A DNA stretch of 64,000 nt from Kaistia defluvii (GCF_026343955.1 NZ_JAPKNI010000002.1:496001-560000); one strand, 5' to 3'; counted from the stretch's first letter, positions 1 through 10,441 are shown. Notes: a model not told the origin generated them from the letters alone. A program made the numbers and translations.

Positions 1-68
1 TGCACGACGCCGTCATGCGTCGCGGCCTCGCACCAGCGCGCTGCCGGCTCCAGTCTCAGAATCTGCAC
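1..68 (-). CDS. RidA/YjgF-like protein, N-terminal fragment (runs off window)
   Basis: On the minus strand a GTG at 68-66 is preceded by an AAGGAG ribosome-binding site with about eight bases spacing. It opens a frame that stays open to the window edge and begins VQILRLEPAARWCEAATHDG. The pattern R-x-EP-x-x-R...A-x-x-H-x-G is how many RidA-family (imine/enamine deaminase) proteins begin. Only 22 codons are visible, so the family call rests on a short N-terminal match and no catalytic residue can be seen. It is divergent from the large autotransporter gene and shares its upstream region. Any other short frame with a good ribosome-binding site would look similar, hence the moderate confidence. 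Confidence 0.45.
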   Translation of the reverse strand, partial: MQILRLEPAARWCEAATHDGVV

Positions 69-340
69 GAGCGTCTCTCCTTTGTCTCGGCGCAACCCCG
101 TCACGTCCACGGGGACGGGCTCTCTGTTAGTCCGAGACGCCGCGCGGCACCACTCGGAATGGGTTGCTGGATGCCGAACGCAACCCAGGGCGATATTTCT
201 TGCCGCAAAATGCTGCGCTTTGGCAACACGTCAAAGAAAACGCTTTCAGGTCTGACGTTGGGGCACATGCCGTTTCGGTAACCATATAGACGTAGGGGAG
301 GAACTCGTGCCCTCCGGCGCGAAGGCTGGGGAGCCGACAC
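69..340. promoter_or_regulatory. divergent intergenic region upstream of the giant autotransporter
   Basis: A 272-base gap lies between the divergent RidA-like start and the autotransporter ATG. No supported gene is seen; the short frame across it on the plus strand has no family signal. It must carry promoters for both sides, but I could not fix convincing -35/-10 boxes. The autotransporter start has a purine-rich GGGGAGCC stretch just upstream. Confidence 0.3.
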
Positions 341-3300
341 ATGTTCGGGATTGTTTCGCGGTTGGCGACGGTAGCGGGTCGCGCAGGCGGAGTCCGGCTC
401 GGCATCAGGGCCATTCGTCCGGTGGCCGCCGCGGCTCTGGTTTCGGGAATCCTGGCGCTGTTCGCGATGGCGGCGGGAAGTGATCCGGCCGCCGCTGCCT
501 GTGTCGGCGCGAGCGGCAATGTGATGAACTGCACCGACAATGCCAATGGCGGCTCGGCAGTCTACACGGCGCCCGGTGTTCTGACGCTGAACGTCAACTC
601 CCTGACATCCAACCTTTCGCAAGTCGCGCTGACTGGCACCGGATCCACCCCCAGCGATCCGGCTGCCGTCGAGCACTACACCTGCGCCGCCCCGGCCGAG
701 GGCGCGGATGCCGACTGCACCATCACGCCGGCCGTGCCCGCCAGTGGCGAGGATCCCGCCAAGCCCGAGACCTGCGCCGGTGCCAACTGCATCGCCCCGC
801 CGGTGAAGGCGGCGAGCGGCCCGACCGGAAACTCCGGCCCGACCCTCGTCGTCAACTACCTGCCGGGCGCGAATGCTTCCAGCGGCGTGGTCGGCGGCAA
901 TACCAGCGGCCAGCCGGGCGTCCTGGCGCAATCGAACGGCAGCCGTGGTGGCAATGGTAGCAATGGCTACGTCTTTTCCGACGGTGGCGATGGCGGCAAT
1001 GGCGCCGATGGCGGCAACGCCACGGTCAACGCGGCCGGCAAGGTCTCGACCAGCGCGGAGCATGCGGCCGGCATCGTCGCGACCAGCATGGCGGGCAATG
1101 GCGGCAATGGTGGCGGCGCCTATGGGATTTCCGGCGATGCCGGGGATGGCGGCCTGGGCGGCAGCGGCGGCGTCGCGACGGTCAATTTCACGGGCGGCAC
1201 CGTTGTCACGACGGGGGATTACTCGGTCGGCATCGCGGCGGTCAGCCAGGGCGGCGGCGGCGGCAATGGCGGCGGCGGCGGCGGTCTCGTCTTCAATCCC
1301 GGAGGCGGCAGCGCGGCCGGCAGCGGCGGCAACGCCAATGTCACGACCAGCGCCGGCACCTCGATCACCACGTTCGGAATCTACTCCCACGGCATCGTCG
1401 CGCAGTCGATCGGCGGCGGTGGCGGCGGTAGCGCCGGCGGCTTCGGCCTGTTTGCGTCGTCGGGTGGCGATGGCGGCAATGGCGGCAATGGCGGCGTCGT
1501 GTTCGTCGTGAATGGCGGCTCGATCACGACGAACGGCAACAATTCCCAAGGCATTCTGGCTCAGTCCATCGGCGGCGGTGGTGGCGATGGCGGTTCCAAT
1601 TTCGGCCTGTTCGCGTCCGGCGGCAGCGGCAGCCTGGGTGGCTATGGCTACGCCACCGGCCTTGCGGATGAAATCGCTGTTGGCGTCACCAATTCGGGCG
1701 CCATCGTCACGAAGGGCGAATCCTCGAACGGTATCCTGGCCCAGTCGATCGGCGGCGGCGGAGGCAATGGCGGCTCGAGCGGCGGCCTCGTGTCGCTTGG
1801 AGGCTCCGGGAGTTCCACCACCAATGGCGGCATTGTCCAGGTCACCAACACGGCAACGGGCACGATCAAGACGGACGGCAAGGCCTCGGCCGGCATTTTT
1901 GCGCAGTCGGTCGGCGGTGGCGGCGGCAATGGCGGCACGGCCGGCGGCCTGTTCTCGGCCGGCGGATCCGGCGGTGCCGGCGGCGCGGGCGGCCTGGTCA
2001 CGGTGATCAATGGCGGCGATATCGAGACGGGAATCAACGGTTCCGAATCCCTCAACTCGGCCGGTATTTTCGCCCAGTCGGTTGGTGGCGGCGGCGGCAA
2101 TGGCGGCGGCGCCTATTCCGGCGGCCTGGGCTTCAGCGTTGCGCTGGGCGGCAAGGGCGCGGGCGGCGGCGATGCCGGGGCCGTGCAGGTTCTGCGCGAT
2201 AGCAACGACAGCCGCTACTCGATCATCACGCATGGCGCCCAATCCGACGCCGTGTTCGCGCAATCGATCGGCGGCGGTGGCGGCAATGGCGGCTTCGCCG
2301 TATCCGGCACGGTCGGCGTCTTGGCGCTTTCGATGGGCGGCGATGGCGCAAAGGGCGGCAAGGGCGGCGCGGTCACGGTCGAGACGGCCGGGTCGCTGAC
2401 GACCTATGGCGACGGATCGCGTGGCATCTTCGCCCAGTCGGTCGGCGGCGGCGGCGGCAATGGTGGTGCGGCCGTCGCGGTCGCCGTGGATGCCGTGGGC
2501 GCCGGCTTCGCGGCGGCGATCGGCATCGGCGGCACCGGCGGCGCGGGTGGCGATGCAACCATCGTCAACGTCTCCAGCCTCAGCGATATCGAGACCAACG
2601 GCGACAACGCCCAGGGCATCTTCGCGCAATCGATCGGTGGCGGCGGCGGCAATGGCGGCTATTCGGTCGGCGGCGCACTCGGCGGTATCGGCATTGCCGT
2701 CAATATCGGTGGCCGCGGCGCCAGCGGCGGCCTTGGCGGCACGGTCGAGGTCGACAGTTCCGGCTCGATCTGGACCAAACGTGCCAATTCGACCGGCATC
2801 CTGGCGCAGTCGATCGGTGGCGGTGGCGGCAATGGCGGCTTCGCGATCAGCGCCGCGCTGGGCGCCGGCGCGGTCAGCGTTGCGCTGGGCGGTTCAGGAG
2901 GGTCCGGCAGTTCGGGCGGCGACGTCACCGTCAATGCCGATGGGGCCGGTCATTTCATCAACACCACCGACGGGCGCAACTGGAATCTCGTTACCGAGGG
3001 CGACAATGCCGTCGGCATCCTGGCGGAAAGCATCGGCGGCGGTGGCGGCAATGGTGGCTTCTCCGGCACGCTCGCGGCCGGCGGCCTGGTTGGCGTCGGC
3101 GTCAGCCTGGGCGGCACGGGCGGTGGCGGCGGCGATGCCGGCAAGGTCACGGTCAACAATGGCAAGAAAGTCGACTCGGTCGTCACCCAGAACAACATCC
3201 TGACCTTTGGCGACGGCTCCTCCGGCATCGTCGCGCAGTCGATCGGCGGCGGCGGCGGCAATGGCGGCTTCGCGGTGGCGCTGAGCGCCTCCGGTTCCTA

Positions 3301-6300
3301 TGGCGGCGCCGGCGGCGCGGCCGCGGTTTCGCTCGGCGGCAGCGGCGCGACGGGCGGCATCGGCAAGGATGTCGATGTCACGAATTATGGCAACATCGCC
3401 ACCAATGGCCAGCAGGCGAACGGCATCCTCGCGCAGTCGGTCGGCGGCGGCGGCGGCAATGGCGGTTTCTCGGTCTCGGGCGCCTTCACCTCCGGCGCGC
3501 TCGCGGCGACGGTTGCCATTGGCGGCAGCGGCGGTGCCGGCCAGGATGGCGGTATCGTCACGCTTCACTCGACCGGCGACATCGAAACCCGCGGCGACCA
3601 GTCGATCGGTATCTTCGCGCAGTCGATTGGCGGCGGCGGCGGCAATGGCGGCTTCTCCGGCGCCGGCTCGATCGCGCTGCAGGGCGGCAGCGTTGGCGTT
3701 GGCCTCGGCGGTTCGGGCGGCGGCGGCGGCGCCGGCAAGCTGGTCGAACTTACCTCGACGGGTAACGTGACCACGGGCGGCGATCAGTCGATCGGCATTT
3801 TCGCGCAGTCGGTCGGCGGTGGCGGCGGCAATGGCGGTTCCAACGTCACGCTGGCGCTCGGCCAGGACGCCGGCATCGCGGTGGGCCTCGGCGGTAACGC
3901 CGACAAGGGTGGCGCGGGCGGGGTCGTGACGGTCGTCTCGACCGGCGACATCACCACCGGCTATGATTTCCAGACCGGTACGCTGATCGCCGGCGGCGGC
4001 ACGGGTGCGTCCGGCATCCTGGCGCAGTCGGTCGGGGGCGGCGGCGGCAATGGCGGCTTCTCGGCCGCCGTCAGTGGCGGCAAGTCGCTCGGCGTCAGCG
4101 TCGCTCTGGGCGGCAGCGGCAAGGGCGGCGGCAAGGCCGACATCGTCACCGTCACCAGCACGGGCGACATCAGCACCGGCTTCGACAATTCATCCGGCAT
4201 CCTGGCGCAGTCGGTCGGTGGCGGCGGCGGCAATGGCGGTTTCGCCGGTGTGCTCGCCATCTCGACCGATGGCGGCGCCGCGGGCGTCAGCCTCGGCGGC
4301 TCCGGCGGTCTTGGCGGCGCGGGCGCGGTGGTCACGGTCGGCAGCACCGGCAACATCCTGACGCTCGGCAACGGCTCGAACGGCATTCTGGCGCAATCGG
4401 TTGGCGGCGGCGGTGGCAATGGCGGCTTCAGCCTGGCGGCCAGCGGCTCCGGCAAGAAGGGCAGCGTTTCCGTGTCGCTCGGCGGCGGCGGTGGGGATGG
4501 CGGCGTTTCGGGCCTCGTCACGGTCAACAATTCCGGCACGATCTCGACCAAGGGCCAGATCGCCAATGGCATTCTGGCGCAGTCGGTCGCCGGCGGCGGC
4601 GGCAATGGCGGCTTCTCGGTCGCGGGCAACCTGACCGTGGACGGTTCGGGCGGCGCCAGCGTGAGCGTCGGCGGCTTTGGCGGCGCCGGGCAGAATGCCG
4701 GGGCGGTCGTGGTCAACAGCAATCTCGGCGCCACGCTCGACGGCAATGCCGCGACGATCCACACCGAAGGCGGCGATTCCAACGGCATCTTCGCCCAGTC
4801 GGTCGGCGGGGGGGGCGGCAATGGCGGCTTCTCCGGCGCGATCTCGGTCACCGGCGAGAACGCCAAGACCGCGGTCGCCGTCTCGATCGGCGGCTTCGGC
4901 GACGGCGGCGGCAATGGCTCGACCGTCAATGTGACCTCGGTCGACAACATCCTGACCGAAGGCGACGGCGCCAACGGCATCCTGGCGCAGTCGGTCGGCG
5001 GGGGGGGCGGCAATGGCGGCTTCTCCTTCGTCGCGGCGATCCAGGGCTCGCTCGGCAAGGCCGAGGGTGGCGCCAAGACGGCGATCTCCGCCTCGCTCGG
5101 GGGCTTCGGCGGCGCGGCCGGCGACGGCGAAGCGGTCACGGTCGATTCGACCGGCATCATCCAGACCCAGGGCAAGAAGGCCTATGGCGTGCTGGCGCAA
5201 TCGGTTGGCGGCGGCGGCGGCAATGGCGGCCTCAGCGTTTCGGCAAGCCTTTCGGGCGGCGAGGAAGGCCGTCAGGTCGGCGTCTCCGTCGGCGGCTTCG
5301 GCGGCGACGGCGGCAAGGGCGGCGACGTCACGGTGATCCGTGACGGTACCATCATTACCGAAGACGACCAGTCGGTCGGCCTGTTCGCGCAGTCGGTCGG
5401 CGGCGGCGGCGGCAATGGCGGCATGGCGATTGCCGGCACGATTGGCGGCGCGGGCGCCAAGAGCCTGTCCGCCTCGTTGGGTGGCTTCGGTGGCGAAGGC
5501 AGCGGCGGCGGCATCGTCATCGTCGACAGCAGCGGCGCGATCTCCACTGGCGGCGTCGAGGCGCACGCCATCCAGGCGCAGTCGATCGGCGGCGGTGGCG
5601 GCAATGGCGGCCTGGCGATCGCGGCGACGATCGGCGTGCTCGGCGAGGAGGGCACCAACGTCAATGCCAGTGTGGCGGTCGGCGGCTTCGGCGGCGATGG
5701 CGGCATTGGCGGCCCGGTGACGATCGACAATGACGGACTGCTGACGACGACGGGCGACGGCGCCTTTGGCATCTTCGCGCAGTCGATCGGCGGCGGCGGT
5801 GGTTCCGGCGGCAACGCGGTCACCGGCGTGCTCGGCCTCGGCGGCAACACCAAGGGAACGCAGGTCAATGTCAGCGTCGCGGTCGGCGGCCTGGGCGGCG
5901 ACGGCAATCTCGGCGGCAAGGTTAAGATCACCCAGGATGGCGGCATCGAGACGTCGGGCGTCGGTTCGTCCGGCATCGTCGCGCAGTCGATCGGCGGCGG
6001 CGGCGGCACGGGCGGCCGCTCCAATTCGATCTCGCTCCAGCTCGGACCTTCCTGCAAGCCGCCGGCGGATTGCGACGAGGTCAAGAAATCGCCGAACTGG
6101 AACCTGCAGGCGACGGTCGGCGGCGAGGGTGGCGAGGGCAATCTCGGCGGCATGGTCGATGTCGCCAATCTCGATTTCATCACCACGCATGGCGACAAGT
6201 CGATGGGCATCTTCGCCCAGTCGGTCGGCGGCGGTGGCGGCACGGGCGGCGACGCCTATGTCGGCCTTGGCGGCCTGGTGTCGATCCCCTTCGTGCCGAT

Positions 6301-9300
6301 CGATCCGCTCACCTTCCTGAAGCCGCTCAGCACCGGCAGCTTCAAGCGCTCCGCGGCCATCGGCATCGGCGGCACGGGCGGGGAGGGCGGTGACGGCGGT
6401 GTCGTGATTGTCACCAACACCGGTCACATCACCACCGAGGGCCAGACCTCGAATGCGATCCACGCGCAGTCGATCGGCGGCGGCGGCGGCGACGGCGGCG
6501 ATGGCAATGCCGGCATGCTCGGCACGGTCGCGCTCGGCGGCAGCGGCGGCGCCAGCGGCAATGGCGGCGCGGTCACGGTCACCAATGGCAAGGAAGACCT
6601 GTCGCAGGCCAATATCGCCCTGATCGAGACCTTCGGCGGCGTCGTCCTGAACAACGAGGGCATCCGCACCAATCCCGACGCGGACACGGGTCGCTCGAAC
6701 GGCATCTTCGCGCAGTCGGTCGGCGGCGGCGGCGGTTCCGGCGGCGGCGCGGGCGCACTGCTGGCCATTGGCGGCACCGGCGAGGCGGCCGGTTTCGGCG
6801 GCACCGTCACGGTCGACAATTATGGCGGCATCCTCACCCATGCCGACGATTCCGCGGGCATCTTCGCCCAGTCGGTCGGCGGCGGCGGCGGCGCCGGCGG
6901 CTCGGTCGGTCTCACCATCGTCGGTGTCGGCGGCTCGGGCGGCTCCAGCGGCGTCGGCGGCGAGGTCGACGTGACCAACGCGGCGATGATCCAGACGTCC
7001 GGCCTCGATTCCCATGCCATCTTCGCCCAGTCGGTCGGCGGTGGCGGTGGCTCCGGCGGCGGCAAGAATTCCGGCAAGTTCACCGACAGCGTTCCGGCGC
7101 TGGTGCTGGTGGGCGGCGCAGGCGGTTCGTCCGGCAATGGCGGCATTGTCAAGGTCATCAACGCCAACACCCTGCATACGCTGGGCGATGGCGCCGATGG
7201 CATCAATGCGCAGTCGATTGGCGGCGGCGGCGGCTCCGGCGGCCGCACCTACGGCCTGATCACGGTCGGCGGCGATACGGCGTCGACCGGCAATGGGGGC
7301 GACGTCACGGTCGAAAACCAGATCGTGCTCTCCGAGGACGAGACGACCACGCTTCGCCAGGGCAACATCCTGGTCGAGGGCTATGGCTCGCATGGTATCT
7401 TCGCCCAGTCGGTCGGTGGCGGCGGCGGCAATGCCGGCGGCGGCTTCGCGTCCAGCCTGACCTCGGGCTCGCTCGGCGTCGGGGGCGCCGGCGGCGGCGA
7501 TGGCGGCATCGTCAAGGTCACCAACGCCGGCGGCATCACCACGACGGGCGACGCGGCGGTGGCGATCTTCGCCCAGTCGATTGGCGGCGGCGGCGGCAAC
7601 GGCGCGATGACCGGCGGCACGGCCCTGACCAGCGGTTCGGGCTTCGACTTCACCATCGGCGGCGCCGGTGGCGCCAGCGGCAAGGGTGGCGATGTCACCG
7701 TCACCAACGAACTGACCGGCCTGATCCACACCAAGGGCTACGGCTCGACGGGCATCCTGGCGCAGTCGGTCGGCGGCGGCGGCGGCACGGGCGGCATCAC
7801 CTATCTGACGAGCCTCGGCGCGACGCCTTCGATCGCCGTGGCGGTCGGCGGTTCCGGCGGGGCCGGCGGTGATGGCGGCATCGTCAAGGTCATCAACGAC
7901 GGCAACATGCTGATCGAAGGCGACAATTCCGTCGCGATCTTCGCCCAGTCGGTCGGCGGTGGCGGTGGCAGGGGTGGCGCGGCCACGGCGGTCGCGCTCG
8001 GCGATCCGGCGGTCATCGGCGGCGACGGCGTGACCGGCAAGGGTGGTGACGTGACCGTCACCAGCACCGGCACCATCGGCCTCACTGGCGACGGATCGGT
8101 CGGCATCTTCGCCCAGTCCGTCGGTGGCGGCGGCGGCGTCGTCACGGCGGGCACGGACGGCATCGTCGCGGCCACCCAGAATGGCGGCACCGGCAATGGC
8201 GGCAAGGTGACGATCACCGGCGACGCCAAGATCCTGATATCCGGCGACAACTCGGTCGGCGTCTTCGCCCAGTCGGTGGGCGGCGGCGGCGGTGTCGGCG
8301 GCCTCGACGGCAACTATCTCGGCCTGGATGGCTTCTCGGGTGCCAGCGCCCGGACCTTCGGTCTGTTCGCGATGCCGGCGGGCTTCATGGGCTCGGTCGG
8401 CGGGACAGGCTATGGCGAGACTGTGAAGCTGACCCAGACGGTCGATGTCGCGGTCACGGGCCAGAATTCCTTCGGCATTCTGGCCCAGAGCGTCGGCGGC
8501 AGCGGCAATGGCGACATTGACGTCACCATCGATGACAAGGTGGAGGTCGTCGGCGGCTCCGAAATGGGCGCCGGCGTCGGCTTCAAGGACGGCAAGACCA
8601 ACAGGCTGACCAACAAGGGCGTTGTCGCCTCGATCGACGGGATCGACGGCTATGCCATGCGCGCCACCGGCGGCGATGACACTTTCGAAAACCAGTCCAT
8701 CGCCATCGGCTCCGTCGCGCTCGGCGAAGGCCTGAATGCCTTCAACAATCGCTTCGATGCCATCCACTACATGGGTGACACCGTCGATCTCGGCGCGACG
8801 GGAAAGTATCTGAATGAAGGCTACATCAATCCCGGCGACTGGGACCGGGTGATGACCACGACGCTGACCGGCAATTTCGAACAGGTCGAGAAGGCCGCCT
8901 ATCTGCTCGATCTCGACCTGGCCGATACGACGGACCGGATCGATGTCAGCGGCACGGCCGTGGTGGATGGCTTCGTCGCCATCAACGTCATGAACCCGGG
9001 CGCGGCGCGCACCGGCAGCACCGACTACGTCATCATCCACACGGAGGAAGGCGTCACCGACGAGGGCCTCGCCATCGACGCCATCCAGAGCGCGGTGGCG
9101 CAGTACAAGCTGCTCTATCCGGTGGATCCGCAGGATGTCGTCCTCAACGTCGACATCAACTACGCCCGCGGCGGCCTGACGGAAAACCAGACCGCGGTCG
9201 GCTCGGCGATCAATGCGATCCAGACGGACCTGACCTCGCCGAAATTCACGCAGATCGCGGCGGCGCTGTTCTATGTGCCGACGCTGGATGCACTCGGCGC

Positions 9301-10402
9301 GATCTATGATTCGATCTCGGGCGAGGGCGTCAGCGGCTTCCAGCAGCCCGAATTCGACATGAACAATACCTTCCTGGCGGCCATGACCAGCCAGGCGGAT
9401 AGCTGGCGCATCGGGATCGGCATCGACCCGGCGAGCCAGAGCATCGCGCCGAAGCCGCTCGGCTATGCCGCCGAGCCGGACAAGAACCCGGCCTTCGAAG
9501 CCCTGGCGAAAGCCGAGGAACGCCGCTGGAAGATCTGGGCGACGGTCGGCGGCAATTCCGGCAACGTCACGGGTGATCCGACGGTCGTCGGCAGCGCCGA
9601 CCTGACCTACAAGGGCGGCAGCCTGGCGGCCGGCCTCGATTACCAGCTCGATCCCGACACGCTGATGGGCTTTGCGCTCGGCGGCGGCGCGGGCTCGTTC
9701 TCGGTGCCGGATCGCGAGACGAGCGGCAACATCGTCGGCGGCCATCTCGGCGCCTACGCGTCGAAGAAGTGGGGCCAGCTCTACGCCAATGGCGCGGTTT
9801 CGCTCGACATCTACGACAACAGCACCACCCGCCAGGCCACCGTGCCGGGCACCGATGCGCCGCTCAATCCCGTGCCGGGATTCTCGGAGCGCTGGGATGG
9901 CGACTTCCTGAGCGGCGGCTTCGGCGCCAAGGTCGAGACCGGCTGGCGCCAGCCGGTGGCCGGCCTCGGCGCGGTCACGGGCTTTGCCGGGCTGCAGTTC
10001 GCCTCGCTCTCGATGCAGGGCTTCTCGGAAACCTCGCATGATGGCGATGTGCTGGGCCTCGACTATGCCAGCCGCACCATTACCTCGCTGCCGTCCTCGC
10101 TCGGTATGCAGTTCGATACGGTGATCGGGCTTGGCGGCGATACGACGATCCAGCCCTGGGCGCGCGCGGCATGGCTGCACGAGTTCAACCCGGATCGGTC
10201 GGTCAATCCGAGCTTCCTCTCGGCGCCGGGCTATCCCTTCGTCGTGCAGGGCGCTGCGGCGGCCGAGGATGCGCTGGCGGTCAATGCCGGCTTCAAGATG
10301 AACTGGGGCCCGGACACCTCGTTCTTTGCCACCTTCGACGGCAAGTTCGCCGACAATGTCCAGACCTATGGCGGCAATGCCGGCTTCCAGGTCCGCTGGT
10401 AG
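341..10402 (+). CDS. giant Gly-rich repeat autotransporter (type Va, adhesin-like)
   Basis: A 3353-residue protein. It has an extended N-terminal signal sequence with a hydrophobic stretch at about residues 28-50 ending in an Ala-rich cleavage region. About 38 tandem repeats follow, averaging 64 residues, each with a core close to GIxAQS(I/V)GGGGGNGG (roughly residues 350-2720). A non-repetitive stalk comes next, then a C-terminal beta-barrel of about 280 residues ending in aromatic W (AGFQVRW). These features fit an outer-membrane autotransporter that exposes its passenger on the surface. Repeats of this Gly-rich type are widespread in rhizobial and Bradyrhizobium-like autotransporters; the ligand is unknown. 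No protease triad is apparent. The start at 341 is supported by GGGGAG upstream and by the signal peptide. The early passenger has a few Cys residues, unusual for such proteins. Strong hairpins follow the stop codon. Confidence 0.9.
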   Translation: MFGIVSRLATVAGRAGGVRLGIRAIRPVAAAALVSGILALFAMAAGSDPAAAACVGASGNVMNCTDNANGGSAVYTAPGVLTLNVNSLTSNLSQVALTGTGSTPSDPAAVEHYTCAAPAEGADADCTITPAVPASGEDPAKPETCAGANCIAPPVKAASGPTGNSGPTLVVNYLPGANASSGVVGGNTSGQPGVLAQSNGSRGGNGSNGYVFSDGGDGGNGADGGNATVNAAGKVSTSAEHAAGIVATSMAGNGGNGGGAYGISGDAGDGGLGGSGGVATVNFTGGTVVTTGDYSVGIAAVSQGGGGGNGGGGGGLVFNPGGGSAAGSGGNANVTTSAGTSITTFGIYSHGIVAQSIGGGGGGSAGGFGLFASSGGDGGNGGNGGVVFVVNGGSITTNGNNSQGILAQSIGGGGGDGGSNFGLFASGGSGSLGGYGYATGLADEIAVGVTNSGAIVTKGESSNGILAQSIGGGGGNGGSSGGLVSLGGSGSSTTNGGIVQVTNTATGTIKTDGKASAGIFAQSVGGGGGNGGTAGGLFSAGGSGGAGGAGGLVTVINGGDIETGINGSESLNSAGIFAQSVGGGGGNGGGAYSGGLGFSVALGGKGAGGGDAGAVQVLRDSNDSRYSIITHGAQSDAVFAQSIGGGGGNGGFAVSGTVGVLALSMGGDGAKGGKGGAVTVETAGSLTTYGDGSRGIFAQSVGGGGGNGGAAVAVAVDAVGAGFAAAIGIGGTGGAGGDATIVNVSSLSDIETNGDNAQGIFAQSIGGGGGNGGYSVGGALGGIGIAVNIGGRGASGGLGGTVEVDSSGSIWTKRANSTGILAQSIGGGGGNGGFAISAALGAGAVSVALGGSGGSGSSGGDVTVNADGAGHFINTTDGRNWNLVTEGDNAVGILAESIGGGGGNGGFSGTLAAGGLVGVGVSLGGTGGGGGDAGKVTVNNGKKVDSVVTQNNILTFGDGSSGIVAQSIGGGGGNGGFAVALSASGSYGGAGGAAAVSLGGSGATGGIGKDVDVTNYGNIATNGQQANGILAQSVGGGGGNGGFSVSGAFTSGALAATVAIGGSGGAGQDGGIVTLHSTGDIETRGDQSIGIFAQSIGGGGGNGGFSGAGSIALQGGSVGVGLGGSGGGGGAGKLVELTSTGNVTTGGDQSIGIFAQSVGGGGGNGGSNVTLALGQDAGIAVGLGGNADKGGAGGVVTVVSTGDITTGYDFQTGTLIAGGGTGASGILAQSVGGGGGNGGFSAAVSGGKSLGVSVALGGSGKGGGKADIVTVTSTGDISTGFDNSSGILAQSVGGGGGNGGFAGVLAISTDGGAAGVSLGGSGGLGGAGAVVTVGSTGNILTLGNGSNGILAQSVGGGGGNGGFSLAASGSGKKGSVSVSLGGGGGDGGVSGLVTVNNSGTISTKGQIANGILAQSVAGGGGNGGFSVAGNLTVDGSGGASVSVGGFGGAGQNAGAVVVNSNLGATLDGNAATIHTEGGDSNGIFAQSVGGGGGNGGFSGAISVTGENAKTAVAVSIGGFGDGGGNGSTVNVTSVDNILTEGDGANGILAQSVGGGGGNGGFSFVAAIQGSLGKAEGGAKTAISASLGGFGGAAGDGEAVTVDSTGIIQTQGKKAYGVLAQSVGGGGGNGGLSVSASLSGGEEGRQVGVSVGGFGGDGGKGGDVTVIRDGTIITEDDQSVGLFAQSVGGGGGNGGMAIAGTIGGAGAKSLSASLGGFGGEGSGGGIVIVDSSGAISTGGVEAHAIQAQSIGGGGGNGGLAIAATIGVLGEEGTNVNASVAVGGFGGDGGIGGPVTIDNDGLLTTTGDGAFGIFAQSIGGGGGSGGNAVTGVLGLGGNTKGTQVNVSVAVGGLGGDGNLGGKVKITQDGGIETSGVGSSGIVAQSIGGGGGTGGRSNSISLQLGPSCKPPADCDEVKKSPNWNLQATVGGEGGEGNLGGMVDVANLDFITTHGDKSMGIFAQSVGGGGGTGGDAYVGLGGLVSIPFVPIDPLTFLKPLSTGSFKRSAAIGIGGTGGEGGDGGVVIVTNTGHITTEGQTSNAIHAQSIGGGGGDGGDGNAGMLGTVALGGSGGASGNGGAVTVTNGKEDLSQANIALIETFGGVVLNNEGIRTNPDADTGRSNGIFAQSVGGGGGSGGGAGALLAIGGTGEAAGFGGTVTVDNYGGILTHADDSAGIFAQSVGGGGGAGGSVGLTIVGVGGSGGSSGVGGEVDVTNAAMIQTSGLDSHAIFAQSVGGGGGSGGGKNSGKFTDSVPALVLVGGAGGSSGNGGIVKVINANTLHTLGDGADGINAQSIGGGGGSGGRTYGLITVGGDTASTGNGGDVTVENQIVLSEDETTTLRQGNILVEGYGSHGIFAQSVGGGGGNAGGGFASSLTSGSLGVGGAGGGDGGIVKVTNAGGITTTGDAAVAIFAQSIGGGGGNGAMTGGTALTSGSGFDFTIGGAGGASGKGGDVTVTNELTGLIHTKGYGSTGILAQSVGGGGGTGGITYLTSLGATPSIAVAVGGSGGAGGDGGIVKVINDGNMLIEGDNSVAIFAQSVGGGGGRGGAATAVALGDPAVIGGDGVTGKGGDVTVTSTGTIGLTGDGSVGIFAQSVGGGGGVVTAGTDGIVAATQNGGTGNGGKVTITGDAKILISGDNSVGVFAQSVGGGGGVGGLDGNYLGLDGFSGASARTFGLFAMPAGFMGSVGGTGYGETVKLTQTVDVAVTGQNSFGILAQSVGGSGNGDIDVTIDDKVEVVGGSEMGAGVGFKDGKTNRLTNKGVVASIDGIDGYAMRATGGDDTFENQSIAIGSVALGEGLNAFNNRFDAIHYMGDTVDLGATGKYLNEGYINPGDWDRVMTTTLTGNFEQVEKAAYLLDLDLADTTDRIDVSGTAVVDGFVAINVMNPGAARTGSTDYVIIHTEEGVTDEGLAIDAIQSAVAQYKLLYPVDPQDVVLNVDINYARGGLTENQTAVGSAINAIQTDLTSPKFTQIAAALFYVPTLDALGAIYDSISGEGVSGFQQPEFDMNNTFLAAMTSQADSWRIGIGIDPASQSIAPKPLGYAAEPDKNPAFEALAKAEERRWKIWATVGGNSGNVTGDPTVVGSADLTYKGGSLAAGLDYQLDPDTLMGFALGGGAGSFSVPDRETSGNIVGGHLGAYASKKWGQLYANGAVSLDIYDNSTTRQATVPGTDAPLNPVPGFSERWDGDFLSGGFGAKVETGWRQPVAGLGAVTGFAGLQFASLSMQGFSETSHDGDVLGLDYASRTITSLPSSLGMQFDTVIGLGGDTTIQPWARAAWLHEFNPDRSVNPSFLSAPGYPFVVQGAAAAEDALAVNAGFKMNWGPDTSFFATFDGKFADNVQTYGGNAGFQVRW
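1230..8510 (+). repeat. coding tandem repeat, about 38 copies of a Gly5 motif
   Basis: Within the autotransporter, DNA close to CAGTCGGTCGGCGGCGGCGG followed by CAATGGCGGC recurs about every 190-200 bases. The period is not constant and the interstitial segments have diverged, so this is an old protein repeat and not a recent tandem expansion. The second variable residue after Gly5 is N in the first two thirds and drifts to S, T, A, R or V toward the C-terminal end. Confidence 0.9.
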
Positions 10403-10409
10403 AAAAATC

Positions 10410-10441
10410 CTAGCCAGTCGCGCCCCGGCGCGGCTGGCTAG
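10410..10441 (+). terminator. GC-rich hairpin after the autotransporter gene
   Basis: Arms 10410-10424 and 10427-10441 (CTAGCCAG...CTGGCTAG) pair over 15 positions with one T/G wobble, eight bases after the stop codon. No T-run follows, so it may be a transcript 3' end stabiliser or part of a compound terminator with the next hairpin. Confidence 0.55.

Noticed and set aside
101-2629. 842-residue open frame on the minus strand inside the autotransporter gene
   Set aside because: It is a by-product of GGC-rich codons on the plus strand: the translation is Ala/Arg/Asp-rich low complexity with no start signal or domain, while the plus strand has signal peptide, repeats and barrel.
1230-8510. Regularly spaced GC-rich repeats that might suggest a CRISPR array
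   Set aside because: The spacing is variable, the spacers are coding and related to one another, and the reading frame is kept throughout; this is a protein repeat.
4190-10180. 1996-residue open frame on the minus strand opposite the autotransporter gene
   Set aside because: Same cause as above; repetitive AAADRLREDA-like text mirrors the Gly5 DNA repeat and shows no protein family.
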